Assembly (NCBI GenBank): GCA_937922785.1
Contig: CALAJQ010000018.1
Span: forward strand, 186,001-250,000
Source: an uncultured Acidimicrobiales bacterium
Lineage (GTDB): Bacteria > Actinomycetota > Acidimicrobiia > Acidimicrobiales > SZUA-35
Direction: 5' to 3'
DNA length: 64,000 nucleotides
Shown here piece by piece: positions 26,912 to 35,445 of this stretch. Position 1 is the first letter of the stretch. Every line of letters begins with the position of its first letter. The notes under the pieces are model-generated. The model did not search any database and was not told the DNA's origin. It saw nothing but the letters and a program-made list of their open reading frames with translations. The translations under genes and the position numbers were made by a program.

Positions 26912-28164
26912 GATTTTCCAACAACTAAGCGAGGCAGAACACTCCGGGCCGTCTTGGCCCGGAGTGTTCCGCGCCATACGCCCGCTCCGTAAGCCACATC
27001 GTCAAATAGGCCGAGCCAGGTTCGGTGTTTTGACCAGCTCCACACCCACGCCATCACGATGCGCAGTTTGAGGGGGGAGGCTAAGGCGGCTAGAGCTAAC
27101 GGCCACCAAACTCGAGTGCTTGCCTTAGCCACCGATTCCGCTGCGGCAAAGTTGCCCCGAAGTGTTGCGTCGACGGCCAAGGAAAGGGGAGCGGGTTCGG
27201 GCATCTTCTTGCTAAGGCCAAAGCTAAGGCCGCCGAGCCACAGCAAAAGCGTTGTGGGCATAGGAACCAGAAGCAGGGCAATTGTTGCGATGCTCCATCC
27301 CGATAGTGCGACCGGTGCAACGTTGTTGCCATGACGCATAGCCAAAGGCGCGGCCGCAGTCCCGTAGTTGAATCGTTGCTGAACAAATGCCCGTACCGTT
27401 TCGCGAGGAGGGTGTTGGGCCACCAGCGATGGCATGTATTTGATGTCGCCGATCGCAGCGAGCCTCCAAACTAGATCGACGTCTTCGCCGTAGCGCATGT
27501 CTAGGTTGAAACCCCCAACAGCTTCGAACGCAGACCGCCTAACAGCCAGAACTGTGCTCGGAACATAGGAGATTCGGCTTCCTGTTCTGGCTATTCCCGG
27601 CAAGGGCCCGAGGTCCAGGGGGGAGTGGTTCGTCTCATAGGCCCCAATCAATCCAGCTGTGGGCGTTGATTTAATTCGAGGGGCGCCAGCAACAGTTTTG
27701 CCTACAAGACTGGCCGCCAATCTTCTGACTGTGTCTGAGTTGATCTCAACTCCCGCATCGACGAACACGATGACGTCGGCTTCGGTGCGGGTGGCACCCA
27801 AGTTTCGAGCCGCCGCCGGACCCATTGGCTCGGGTTCTGAGTCGTGCACGACGTGAACGTCGACTTGGCCGGTACCCAACGCCTTAAGCGTTCGGGCCAG
27901 CCCTGGGGAGTCCTCTCGAACTGGGATGACAACAGCAAAGGTCAGCGACTGGTCGGTGTCTGTGCGATGGGCCATGCCGGTTGCCAACAGTCGGCCTGCT
28001 AGCGACGCCTCGGCATGGGTGTGGGCCACCTCAGCTCCGCCGAACCAAGTAGCTACCGTGCGTGCCCCCGAGCGAGACAGCTTCATCATGGTGGTTGGAG
28101 ACCCGCCCACCAAGGTTTGGCCGTTGTTGTAAGTCCTCAGGAGGGGATCAGGTGTCAGGTGCAA
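26887..28164 (-). CDS. mftF: mycofactocin glycosyltransferase MftF
   Basis: The 425-residue GT2 enzyme has the MftF-specific N-terminus (LVGGSPTTMMKLSRSGA, a PqqD-like segment) before the glycosyltransferase core, which contains VVIPVRED, FVDAGVEI (metal-binding acidic motif), VPSTVLAVRRSAFEAVGGF, RYGEDVDLVWRL and a C-terminal membrane region ending DDVAYGAGVWRG. MftF attaches beta-1,4-linked glucose units to the redox cofactor mycofactocin. It starts at a TTG with no clear ribosome site, 15 bases after the alcohol dehydrogenase gene, at the end of a seven-gene minus-strand run. A perfect 14-bp inverted repeat lies in its last codons. Confidence 0.92.
   Translation of the reverse strand: MHLTPDPLLRTYNNGQTLVGGSPTTMMKLSRSGARTVATWFGGAEVAHTHAEASLAGRLLATGMAHRTDTDQSLTFAVVIPVREDSPGLARTLKALGTGQVDVHVVHDSEPEPMGPAAARNLGATRTEADVIVFVDAGVEINSDTVRRLAASLVGKTVAGAPRIKSTPTAGLIGAYETNHSPLDLGPLPGIARTGSRISYVPSTVLAVRRSAFEAVGGFNLDMRYGEDVDLVWRLAAIGDIKYMPSLVAQHPPRETVRAFVQQRFNYGTAAAPLAMRHGNNVAPVALSGWSIATIALLLVPMPTTLLLWLGGLSFGLSKKMPEPAPLSLAVDATLRGNFAAAESVAKASTRVWWPLALAALASPLKLRIVMAWVWSWSKHRTWLGLFDDVAYGAGVWRGTLRAKTARSVLPRLVVGKSQSKRSRS
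26937..26969. terminator. perfect inverted repeat inside the mftF 3' end
   Basis: Arms 26937-26950 (GAACACTCCGGGCC) and 26956-26969 are perfectly complementary over 14 bp with the five-base loop GTCTT. It encodes part of the MftF tail on one strand and lies 26 bases after the stop of the convergent NYN gene on the other. No T-run follows on either strand, so it is more likely an RNA stability or pausing hairpin than a classical intrinsic terminator. Confidence 0.7.
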
Positions 28165-28179
28165 CTGGCTGGCGGATCG

Positions 28180-29331
28180 TCAATCGAACGCAATTACGCC
28201 ACGAATGTTTTTGCCGTCGCGCATGTCTTGATAGCCCTCGTTGATCTGATCCAGCGTGTAGGTCTGAGTTATCAGCTCGTGCAGCTTGAGCTGGCCCTGC
28301 TGGTACTGGCGTAGAAGCTTCGGGATCTCAACTCTTGGGCTGCCAGAGCCAAAGATTGTGCCCTTGATTTCCTTGTTCCACATGGCCAGATTAAACAAGC
28401 TCAGGCCAACTTCTTGTTGTTGCATTGGGGCTAGGCCGGTCACCACGACCGTGCCGTCCTTGGAGATCACGTCCATCGCAGGCTGAACGAGGTCGCCGGT
28501 GGTAACTCCTGGGGTGAGAATGCAAGAGTCGGCCATAATGCCTCTGGTCATTTCCGAGACGGCTCCAATTGCCTCATCAAACGATGAGAAGAAGTGGGTT
28601 GCCCCAAACTCTTGCGCCTTTTCTTTACGGTCCGGGTTGGTGTCGATTGCGATGATGTTGGATGCGCCGGCCATGCGGGCTCCTTGTACTGCGTTCGCAC
28701 CGATGCCCCCGATGCCAACCACAACGACGGTGTCTCCCGATGAGACGCCTGCTCTGTTTTGGGCCGAACCCACTCCAGTAGCCACGCCACAAGAAACCAG
28801 CGAGACAGCATCTAGCGGGAGGTCCTTGTCTACCTTGATGACCGATGCTTCGTTCACAAGCATGTGCTCGGAGAAGGTGCCAAGCTGAGCGATCCTGTTA
28901 AGGGGGGTGCCATCGGCGGTGTGATGGCGGTATTGGCCATCAGACAACATGCCCGAAGCCAAAGTGCCGGCACCCATGTCACACAAATTCTGCCGGCCTG
29001 TTGCACACCAGTGGCAGCTACCGCAAGACGGCACAAAGCTGACTGAAACGTGGTCACCAGGTGCAACGCTTGTTACACCCGAACCGACCTCAACAACAAC
29101 GCCAGAGCCTTCGTGCCCGCCTATACAAGGTAGGAAGTGCGGAGCCCCCATGGCCTCGATTGCTTCTTGGGGAATCGTGATGTCGCCAGTGACCAGATGT
29201 TCATCTGAATGGCAAAGTCCGGCGTAAGCGGTCTTAACGATTAGCTCGCTAGGGGCGGGGTCACCAAGACTTATCTCTTCAACTTTCCAGTCTTGCCCTT
29301 CGCCCCACAGAATTGCTGCTCGCGTTTTCAT
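28180..29331 (-). CDS. NDMA-dependent (mycofactocin-linked) zinc alcohol dehydrogenase
   Basis: The 383-residue medium-chain dehydrogenase has the catalytic zinc ligands in GLCHSDEH and GGHEGSG, the structural-zinc loop with cysteines in CGSCHWCATGRQNLC, and the nucleotide fold GIGGIGANAVQGARMAG. Its opening, MKTRAAILWG, and overall spacing match the NDMA-dependent alcohol dehydrogenase family. In those enzymes NAD is held tightly and electrons leave through an external acceptor, in vivo mycofactocin. Its position directly upstream of mftF supports that assignment. The natural alcohol is not evident. It follows dppC-like by 16 bases in the same operon. Confidence 0.92.
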   Translation of the reverse strand: MKTRAAILWGEGQDWKVEEISLGDPAPSELIVKTAYAGLCHSDEHLVTGDITIPQEAIEAMGAPHFLPCIGGHEGSGVVVEVGSGVTSVAPGDHVSVSFVPSCGSCHWCATGRQNLCDMGAGTLASGMLSDGQYRHHTADGTPLNRIAQLGTFSEHMLVNEASVIKVDKDLPLDAVSLVSCGVATGVGSAQNRAGVSSGDTVVVVGIGGIGANAVQGARMAGASNIIAIDTNPDRKEKAQEFGATHFFSSFDEAIGAVSEMTRGIMADSCILTPGVTTGDLVQPAMDVISKDGTVVVTGLAPMQQQEVGLSLFNLAMWNKEIKGTIFGSGSPRVEIPKLLRQYQQGQLKLHELITQTYTLDQINEGYQDMRDGKNIRGVIAFD

Positions 29332-29347
29332 GGGATCTTCCTTGGAT

Positions 29348-30313
29348 CTATAGAGACGAACCGCGGAACGCAGTCATACTTCGGTAGAAGTCGCCAAGTG
29401 TGTTCAGCGACAAGATCGTGAAGAAGAACGCACCAGCAGGCCAAAGGGCGGGCACCACGGTGACTTTGATGTCTCCTCTTGCTTCGTTAAGCATCTGGCC
29501 CCACGTAGCTGTCGGCGGCTGAACACTAAGTCCCAGGAAGGCCAGAGCACCCTCAACTGCGATGATCAGGGCGGCATAGACCAAGGCGTAGCCGAACACA
29601 CTAGGAGCCACGTTCGGGATGATTTCCTTAAACAGGATCTTGGTGGGCTTGGTACCGATTGCGCGCGCAGCCATGACGTACTCGCGGTTGGAAACACTTA
29701 GCGAGTTAGCTCTAGCCACACGAGTGAAAGGCGGTATAGCCAAGAGGCCGATCGTGAGCGAGATAAACGAAAGTGTTTGACGACCAAGCACGATCACCAT
29801 GATGAGCAGAAGGATTAGCGCTGGGAAGGCCAAGATCACGTCGACGATTGACATGATGACGGTCTCAACCTTGCCTCGCTTGAATCCGGCCAAGCAACCG
29901 AGGAACAGGCCAAATGTCATTCCGAATACCGCAGCGGTTAGTGAAACCGTCAGGGAGATTCGTGAGCCATGAAGAATTCGACTGAAGATGTCTCGGCCGA
30001 GGTTGTCTGTTCCAAGCCAGTTATCTAGCGAGGGTCCTTCGTTGGGTTTTGCGTCGCTGCCAACCAGGAAGGGTAAGCCGTCGGGATCCTGAAGGCCGAT
30101 GAACGAGGCGCCTTCGAAGCCAAAGACCACAAGCAATGTCGTGAAGATGGCGGCCAGGACGATAAAGCTGAACCAGACAGCGGCTAGGCGTGTTCCCCAA
30201 CCCATGGCCGACCAGTACCTACGAACTCGACCTTTGCCCTTGGCGTCTTCTGACAGTTCTATGAGGGCAGCTTCGGGTACTGGTACGGGGGTATTGATAT
30301 CGACAATGCTCAT
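29348..30313 (-). CDS. peptide-type ABC transporter permease (DppC/OppC-like)
   Basis: The 321-residue permease has six or so membrane segments and the long extracytoplasmic loop after helix 1 typical of OppC/DppC. That loop contains the NWLGTDNLGRDIFSRI motif. The EAA loop that contacts the ATPases reads YVMAARAIGTKPTKILFKEI. It would form the translocation pore with the DppB-like subunit, whose stop codon overlaps this start by four bases (ATGA). The first 25 residues are hydrophilic. Confidence 0.92.
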   Translation of the reverse strand: MSIVDINTPVPVPEAALIELSEDAKGKGRVRRYWSAMGWGTRLAAVWFSFIVLAAIFTTLLVVFGFEGASFIGLQDPDGLPFLVGSDAKPNEGPSLDNWLGTDNLGRDIFSRILHGSRISLTVSLTAAVFGMTFGLFLGCLAGFKRGKVETVIMSIVDVILAFPALILLLIMVIVLGRQTLSFISLTIGLLAIPPFTRVARANSLSVSNREYVMAARAIGTKPTKILFKEIIPNVAPSVFGYALVYAALIIAVEGALAFLGLSVQPPTATWGQMLNEARGDIKVTVVPALWPAGAFFFTILSLNTLGDFYRSMTAFRGSSL

Positions 30314-31266
30314 ACTCCTCGGCTCCTTGTTCGGGGATCAACCACTAAGTAAGCGATGTCGATCAGCGTGTTGATGACTACATAGGACATTGAGATGAAG
30401 ACCGCCAGGCCCTGCACCATTACCACGTCACGAGAGAAGACTGACTGAAGCAGCTTGCCTCCGATGCCGGGGAGTCCAAAGATGAACTCGATAACGACGG
30501 TTCCGCCCAACAGGGCGCCGAGGTTAAGTCCCAGCACGGTTATCAGACTTAGCGAACTGGGTCGCAAGGCGTGGCGGAACAGAACATAACGATTCGGCAG
30601 GCCTTTAGCCCTAGCCGACAAGATGAAGTCCTCTTGTAAAGTGGCTGACATGTCGGTCTTGATTAGGCGGGTGTAGATGGCGATCTCTAGAAGTGCGAGC
30701 GATAGGGCTGGCATAATGACGCTCTTGAGGTTGCCAGTTATCGAGTCGCCTAGGCGGGTCCACCCAACCGTAGGCAGAAGCCCGTATCTAACACTGAGGA
30801 CGTACAACAAAACCGCCGCTACGAGGTAGTTGGGCGAAGAAATAAAGACTTGGTTAATGCCGGAAATGATGCTGTCGGTTTTACTCTTCGGACGATAGGC
30901 ACCGATTATGCCCAGCGGCACGGCGATGATAAGAGCGAAGAAGACTGAAACGAATGCAAGCTCAGCGGTAATGGGTAAGCGATCTTTGATCTGACCCGAT
31001 ACCGATAGGCCACCGAAGGCCGAGGTTCCCAGATCTCCTTGAACCGCGTTGCCGAGCCATTTGAAATACTGAACGGGTAGTGGATCGTTTAGGTTGAAGC
31101 GCTCCTCAAGTAGAGCAATCGTCTCTGGATCTCTTGGAGCGTTTGGTGGAAGCAGAGCGTCGATCTCTGAGCCAGGCAGCTGCTTCAGGAGGAAGAACGT
31201 AAGCGCACTGACAGCCAGCAACGTCAATATGAGCCGGACCAGTCGGCTGAGAATCAGTTTGGCCAT
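30310..31266 (-). CDS. peptide-type ABC transporter permease (DppB/OppB-like)
   Basis: The 318-residue integral membrane subunit starts with the usual helix (RLVRLILTLLAVSALTFFL) and contains the family segments LGTSAFGGLSVSGQIKDRLP and the EAA-type loop DFILSARAKGLPNRYVLFRHA. The C-terminal helices carry EFIFGLPGIGGKLLQSV. It pairs with the DppC-like permease and imports peptides or similar solutes handed over by the lipoprotein encoded just upstream. A 95-base gap holding a strong hairpin separates it from the binding-protein gene. Confidence 0.92.
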   Translation of the reverse strand: MAKLILSRLVRLILTLLAVSALTFFLLKQLPGSEIDALLPPNAPRDPETIALLEERFNLNDPLPVQYFKWLGNAVQGDLGTSAFGGLSVSGQIKDRLPITAELAFVSVFFALIIAVPLGIIGAYRPKSKTDSIISGINQVFISSPNYLVAAVLLYVLSVRYGLLPTVGWTRLGDSITGNLKSVIMPALSLALLEIAIYTRLIKTDMSATLQEDFILSARAKGLPNRYVLFRHALRPSSLSLITVLGLNLGALLGGTVVIEFIFGLPGIGGKLLQSVFSRDVVMVQGLAVFISMSYVVINTLIDIAYLVVDPRTRSRGV

Positions 31267-31308
31267 GTGTCTTTCCCCCGGGTAATTGCTAACTAAATGA
31301 ACTGACAG

Positions 31309-31337
31309 TTAGGGGCGGGCGCTTGGCCCGCCCCTAA
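31309..31337. terminator. 12-bp perfect hairpin between binding protein and permease genes
   Basis: TTAGGGGCGGGC (31309-31320) pairs perfectly with GCCCGCCCCTAA (31326-31337) around a five-base loop. It lies after the binding-protein stop on the minus strand. No U-tract follows, so it probably protects the upstream mRNA or causes partial termination, giving more binding protein than permease, as in many importer operons. That effect is inference. Confidence 0.75.
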
Positions 31338-31361
31338 ACATGTCTTATCTAACTGACGGGT

Positions 31362-33110
31362 TTAGCTTTCGAGCCAAACCTCGACGTAACGGCCTTCGGC
31401 TGATGGGAAGCCGATACCGACAGTGCCATCTGGCAGTGTCCAACCGTTAATGCCCTGTACCTCTGGCTGGGTTGCGATCATCGTCGCAGTTCCACCGGAG
31501 TACCAGATTGGAGTATCACGAGCGATGATCAGGTTGACCTGCTCGTAAAGGGCCTTGCGCTCTGCAACGTCGGTAGTTGCTACAGCCTGGGTTAGCAGAC
31601 CGAACATCTCTTCGTTGAAGTAGTTGCTGAAGTTGACTGGGCTCAGGTTCGGTGGAGCGAAACCGGTGTTCAGCGAGAACGAAGGATCGTCTTCACTGGA
31701 CCAACGCCAGCAGTGGGCCTGGTGCTCACCGGTGAAGTCCGGTGGTGAACCAAGGGCCGTGTTGATGTGGGTTGCCTGGTCAAACTGGCTGAGAGTTACG
31801 TTTACCTGCTCCGATGCAGTCCAAACCTGCTCGATTACCTGCATTGCGGCAATCAGCGTTGGGTCTGGTGGGCAGCTGAGGTCAACGTCGATCTTTTCGC
31901 CGACTGCCTTGCCGTCTGAACGCTCAGGATCATCCAAGTATTCTTGAAGCCTTGCCTTGCCTGCGTCGAAATCAAACGTGGGCCATGCGTCAGCAGCTGC
32001 CTGTGACCAGTAAGGGCTGTCTGAACCGAACCACTGGGTGGTTCCGTTAGAGATGCCTTCGCCACCCAGGGCAGCGATTACTGACTCCTGGTTGTTCATC
32101 AGCGTCAGAGCGTTACGTACTCGGACGTCATCAAACGGAGGCACAGCGACGTTGTACATACCGCCGCCGGTGTTGTTGCCCTGATGCTCATACAGCGTCA
32201 AGCCATCTGAGTTTCGAGCGTCACGGATTGTGCCCTGACGAAGAGTCTGCATGACTTCAACGGTTCCTGAGGTGAGCGAGTCCAAACGAGTTCCTTCGTC
32301 CGGGATTGGTCGGAAGGTGATCTGGTCCAAGTATGGAAGCTGGTTGCCGTCGGCATCGCTCTTCCAGTAGTTGGGGTTACGAACAACGACAGTCTGGTTG
32401 TCAACGTCGCGGCTCTCGATCATGAATGGACCGGTTCCGATTGGTGCGTTTGCGTATGCATCGGTGTCGGCGGCAGCAGCGACTGGGTCAAAGACCATGC
32501 CGAGCGCCGAACGAGCCAGGTATGCGGGGAACGCTGAGTTGGTGTTCTCAAGCGTGTAAACCGCAGTGACGTCATCGGTGGCCTCGACGCTGATGAGACC
32601 CGCAGCGGTGACCTGACCGGAGCTCTGAGCACCAGTCTGATGAATTGGGAACATCTCGGCCAAGGTGTTAGCGGTGAGCTTCTCCCCGTTGTGGAACTCG
32701 ACACCTTCGCGCAGCGTCAGTGTCCATACGGTGAAGTCTTCGTTTGGCGTGATGTCTTCAGCGAGCCAGCCACCGTAGGTGCCGTCGACTCGTTGCTCCA
32801 TGAGCTTGTCATAGATGGTGACAGCCATGTTGTAGACGGGGGAGGCAAAAGCGTCTTCCCAGGGTCGTAGACCAGGGGCTTCGGCCTCAAGGCCTACAGA
32901 TATCGCCCCGCCGTACTGTCGCTCGCTCTCTTCGTCTACGACGATCTCTGTATCGGCCGAGGTGGTATCTGGAGTTTCCTCAGCAGTTCCTTCGGTTGTT
33001 TCGGTTGCGTTGTCGTCTGGATCATCGCTACCGCCACAAGCTGCGGCGATGAGCGTGAACGCAAACAGCAGCGATAACAGTTTTGTTATGCCGTGTGATT
33101 TGTATTTCAC
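31362..33110 (-). CDS. peptide-type ABC transporter substrate-binding lipoprotein
   Basis: GTG 33110 is the start: it follows GGAGAA and overlaps the upstream ATPase stop (TAGTG), and it opens a lipoprotein signal with lipobox LIAAAC. The mature protein of about 560 residues begins with an acidic Thr/Glu/Asp linker and then a cluster C solute-binding fold (SBP_bac_5), with the family segments WTLTLREGVEFHNGEKLTA, YTLENTNSAFPAYLA and PIGTGPFMIESRDVD. It would capture oligopeptides or comparable ligands outside the membrane. The ligand is unknown; the position between mycofactocin-related genes raises the question of a peptide-derived ligand. Confidence 0.93.
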   Translation of the reverse strand: MKYKSHGITKLLSLLFAFTLIAAACGGSDDPDDNATETTEGTAEETPDTTSADTEIVVDEESERQYGGAISVGLEAEAPGLRPWEDAFASPVYNMAVTIYDKLMEQRVDGTYGGWLAEDITPNEDFTVWTLTLREGVEFHNGEKLTANTLAEMFPIHQTGAQSSGQVTAAGLISVEATDDVTAVYTLENTNSAFPAYLARSALGMVFDPVAAAADTDAYANAPIGTGPFMIESRDVDNQTVVVRNPNYWKSDADGNQLPYLDQITFRPIPDEGTRLDSLTSGTVEVMQTLRQGTIRDARNSDGLTLYEHQGNNTGGGMYNVAVPPFDDVRVRNALTLMNNQESVIAALGGEGISNGTTQWFGSDSPYWSQAAADAWPTFDFDAGKARLQEYLDDPERSDGKAVGEKIDVDLSCPPDPTLIAAMQVIEQVWTASEQVNVTLSQFDQATHINTALGSPPDFTGEHQAHCWRWSSEDDPSFSLNTGFAPPNLSPVNFSNYFNEEMFGLLTQAVATTDVAERKALYEQVNLIIARDTPIWYSGGTATMIATQPEVQGINGWTLPDGTVGIGFPSAEGRYVEVWLES

Positions 33111-34165
33111 TAGGTTCTCCCCTTTGTTTCTATTTTGTCTGTCCCGGTTGGGGACAGGTTCACCTCCGTAGAGGTCACCAAAGGATGATGACACGCTACG
33201 AAGTGATCTGGGCCGATCTGTTCCATCTGAGGCTCAACGCGCTCACAGATTTCATCGGCTAACGGGCAGCGGGTACGGAACCGGCAGCCCGATGGTGGAC
33301 TAATCGGCGAAGGAAGCTCGCCTTCTTCCACCACGGATTCGTCAATTTCAATGGATGGGTCTGGGATCGGGCTAGAGCCCACCAACAGAGAGGTGTAGGG
33401 GTGGGCGGGGGTCTCATAAAGCGAGTTTGACTCTGCGACCTCACACAACTTGCCCAGATACATAACCGCGACGCGGTCAGAGATGTTCTTCACAACAGCA
33501 AGGTCATGGGCCACAAACACCAAAGTCAGGTTGTATTCGACTTTCAGATCCTCAAGGAGGTTGAGAATTTGCGCCTGAACACTTACATCCAGCGCCGAGA
33601 CAGGTTCGTCACAGATGAGCAGCTGGGGTTCCATAACTAGGGCTCTGGCAATGGATATTCGCTGGCACTGACCACCTGAGAATTCATGTGGTCGCTTGGT
33701 CGCAGCAACGTCAGGGTCGATTCCGACAGCGTCGAGCATCTTGTGAACGAGGTCTCGCTGTTGCTCAGGATCATCAGGACCCCAAACGTTTAACGGCTCG
33801 GCCACAACTTCGCCGATCTTTCGGCGTGGGTTCAACGAAGAAATCGGATCCTGGAAGATCATCTGAATTCTTGTGCGAGCTTCACGGAGCTCCTCGCCGC
33901 GGAGCTTGGCAAGATCGGTGCCGTCAAGGCTTACCGACCCCGAGGTCGGCGGTGGCAGTTGGATGATGGCCTTGCCAGTTGTTGACTTGCCGCATCCGGA
34001 TTCGCCTACCAAACCGAGAGTCTCGCCCTCGGCAACATCAAGGCTGATTCCCGAAACAGCATGTACCTTCTTGCCGCCACCGGCGGGGAACTCCATTACC
34101 AGGTCTTCGACTCGCAGCATGGTGTCTGCTGCTGGCCGGAGGTGAGCTTTGCCTGTTCCTGCCAT
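33110..34165 (-). CDS. peptide-type ABC transporter ATPase (OppF/DppF-like)
   Basis: The 351-residue ATPase has Walker A GESGCGKSTTGKA (about 55), the Q-loop in IFQDPISSLNPRR, signature FSGGQCQRISIARAL, Walker B LLICDEPVSALD and the switch His in VAHDLAVV. The C-terminal oligopeptide-transporter extension contains SGCRFRTRCPLADEIC with its cysteines, which bind an iron-sulfur cluster in some members. Its ATG overlaps the OppD-like stop (TAATG). It energises the importer together with the next gene upstream. Confidence 0.94.
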   Translation of the reverse strand: MAGTGKAHLRPAADTMLRVEDLVMEFPAGGGKKVHAVSGISLDVAEGETLGLVGESGCGKSTTGKAIIQLPPPTSGSVSLDGTDLAKLRGEELREARTRIQMIFQDPISSLNPRRKIGEVVAEPLNVWGPDDPEQQRDLVHKMLDAVGIDPDVAATKRPHEFSGGQCQRISIARALVMEPQLLICDEPVSALDVSVQAQILNLLEDLKVEYNLTLVFVAHDLAVVKNISDRVAVMYLGKLCEVAESNSLYETPAHPYTSLLVGSSPIPDPSIEIDESVVEEGELPSPISPPSGCRFRTRCPLADEICERVEPQMEQIGPDHFVACHHPLVTSTEVNLSPTGTDKIETKGRT

Positions 34166-35352
34166 TAAGTTCCCTCTGCTTCCTCGGCGGCAGCTGCTTC
34201 AGCAACGGCTTCGGCAGCGGCTTGTTCAAGATCGCCGGTTAGATCTTCGGTTACCCGACCTTCGGCGATAGCCACAGCCTGGGGAACCCGGGCTGCGAGG
34301 TTTCGTTCAAACGCTTCTTTGCCTTCTTCGCTGCCCACCGGGAGCCAACAAGCAAACTGATGGTCCGACCCCGGAACATCAACAAGCGGTGGAGCCTCTT
34401 CAAAACACCTTGGGCCGGCGTAGGCGCAACGTGGGCTGAACGAGCAACCGTTTGGTGGGTTGATGAGATCCGGCGGTCGGCCGGCGATGGCAGAAAGTCG
34501 GGTGTGGCTGCGCTCACTTACCTTGGGTATCGATCGCATCAAGGCTTCGGTGTAGGGGTGGCGCATATCTTCGAACAAGGTCTTGGTGGGTGCGCGCTCG
34601 ACGACTTTGCCGGCGTACATCACCATGATTTCGTCCGCCCGGCCCGCAACAACGCCAAGATCGTGGGTCACCATAATCATTGCCATGTAGCGCTCACGTT
34701 GCTGCTGGGCTAGCAGATTGAGAATTGAGTGCTGAACAGTTACGTCCAGAGCAGTTGTGGGCTCGTCGGCGAACAATAGCTTTGGGCCGCATGCCAGGGC
34801 GATAGCAATGGAGACTCTTTGTCGCATACCGCCAGAGAGTTCGTGCGGGTAAGCATTGAACCGAGCTTCAGCCTCGGGAATCCGAACGGACTTCAGCAGC
34901 GCAATGGCAGCGTCCTTGGCATCGGACTTCGATGTTCCGTGGTGATGACGAATATGTTCGGTTACCTGACGGCCGATCTTCACTACCGGATTCAGCGAGG
35001 TCATCGGATCCTGGAAGACCATGGCCATCTCGACGCCCCAGAGGTCAGGCATGTCCGACATGGGTATGTCGAGTAGCTCCTTGCCTTCAAACTTGGCTGA
35101 ACCCGATGCGATCACGTGGTCACCCAAGTTGAGGCGCATAATCGAGCGAGCGAGAACCGTCTTGCCCGATCCTGACTCGCCGACGACGCCGAGTGTCTTG
35201 CCGCGATCAAGTGTCAACGAGACACCGTTGACTGCGCGAACGATGCCGGCAGGAACCTGAAAGTGAGTCTTCAGATCTTTCACCTGAAGCAGTGGTTCGT
35301 TTGGCAGGCCAGGCGGAACTAGGCGCGCGGTCTTGGTGTCAGATTTGGCCAA
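34165..35352 (-). CDS. peptide-type ABC transporter ATPase (OppD/DppD-like)
   Basis: The 395-residue ATPase starts at TTG 35352 behind GAGAGGG. Motifs are GESGSGKTVLARS (Walker A), VFQDPMTSLNP, LSGGMRQRVSIAIAL, LLFADEPTTALD and VTHDLGVV, and the C-terminal NGCSFSPRCAYAGPRC cysteine region. After about residue 345 it has an unusual Ala/Glu-rich tail (EQAAAEAVAEAAAAEEAEG) not needed for the family fold. It is the first gene of the importer operon; the 93 bases before it should hold the promoter, though no convincing -35/-10 pair was found. Confidence 0.93.
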   Translation of the reverse strand: MAKSDTKTARLVPPGLPNEPLLQVKDLKTHFQVPAGIVRAVNGVSLTLDRGKTLGVVGESGSGKTVLARSIMRLNLGDHVIASGSAKFEGKELLDIPMSDMPDLWGVEMAMVFQDPMTSLNPVVKIGRQVTEHIRHHHGTSKSDAKDAAIALLKSVRIPEAEARFNAYPHELSGGMRQRVSIAIALACGPKLLFADEPTTALDVTVQHSILNLLAQQQRERYMAMIMVTHDLGVVAGRADEIMVMYAGKVVERAPTKTLFEDMRHPYTEALMRSIPKVSERSHTRLSAIAGRPPDLINPPNGCSFSPRCAYAGPRCFEEAPPLVDVPGSDHQFACWLPVGSEEGKEAFERNLAARVPQAVAIAEGRVTEDLTGDLEQAAAEAVAEAAAAEEAEGT

Positions 35353-35445
35353 CGGAAGAATCCCTCTCTGGATGAACTCTCGTCTCAGAACGCATTCGTG
35401 TCATTGTGGCCTACGTCACACCGAAAAGGAAATCTCGACGGCCAA

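Noticed and set aside
35353-35445. CRP-like operator TGTGA...CCACAATG upstream of the importer operon
   Set aside because: The half-sites do not match well and spacing is not conserved; no promoter elements could be fixed relative to it.
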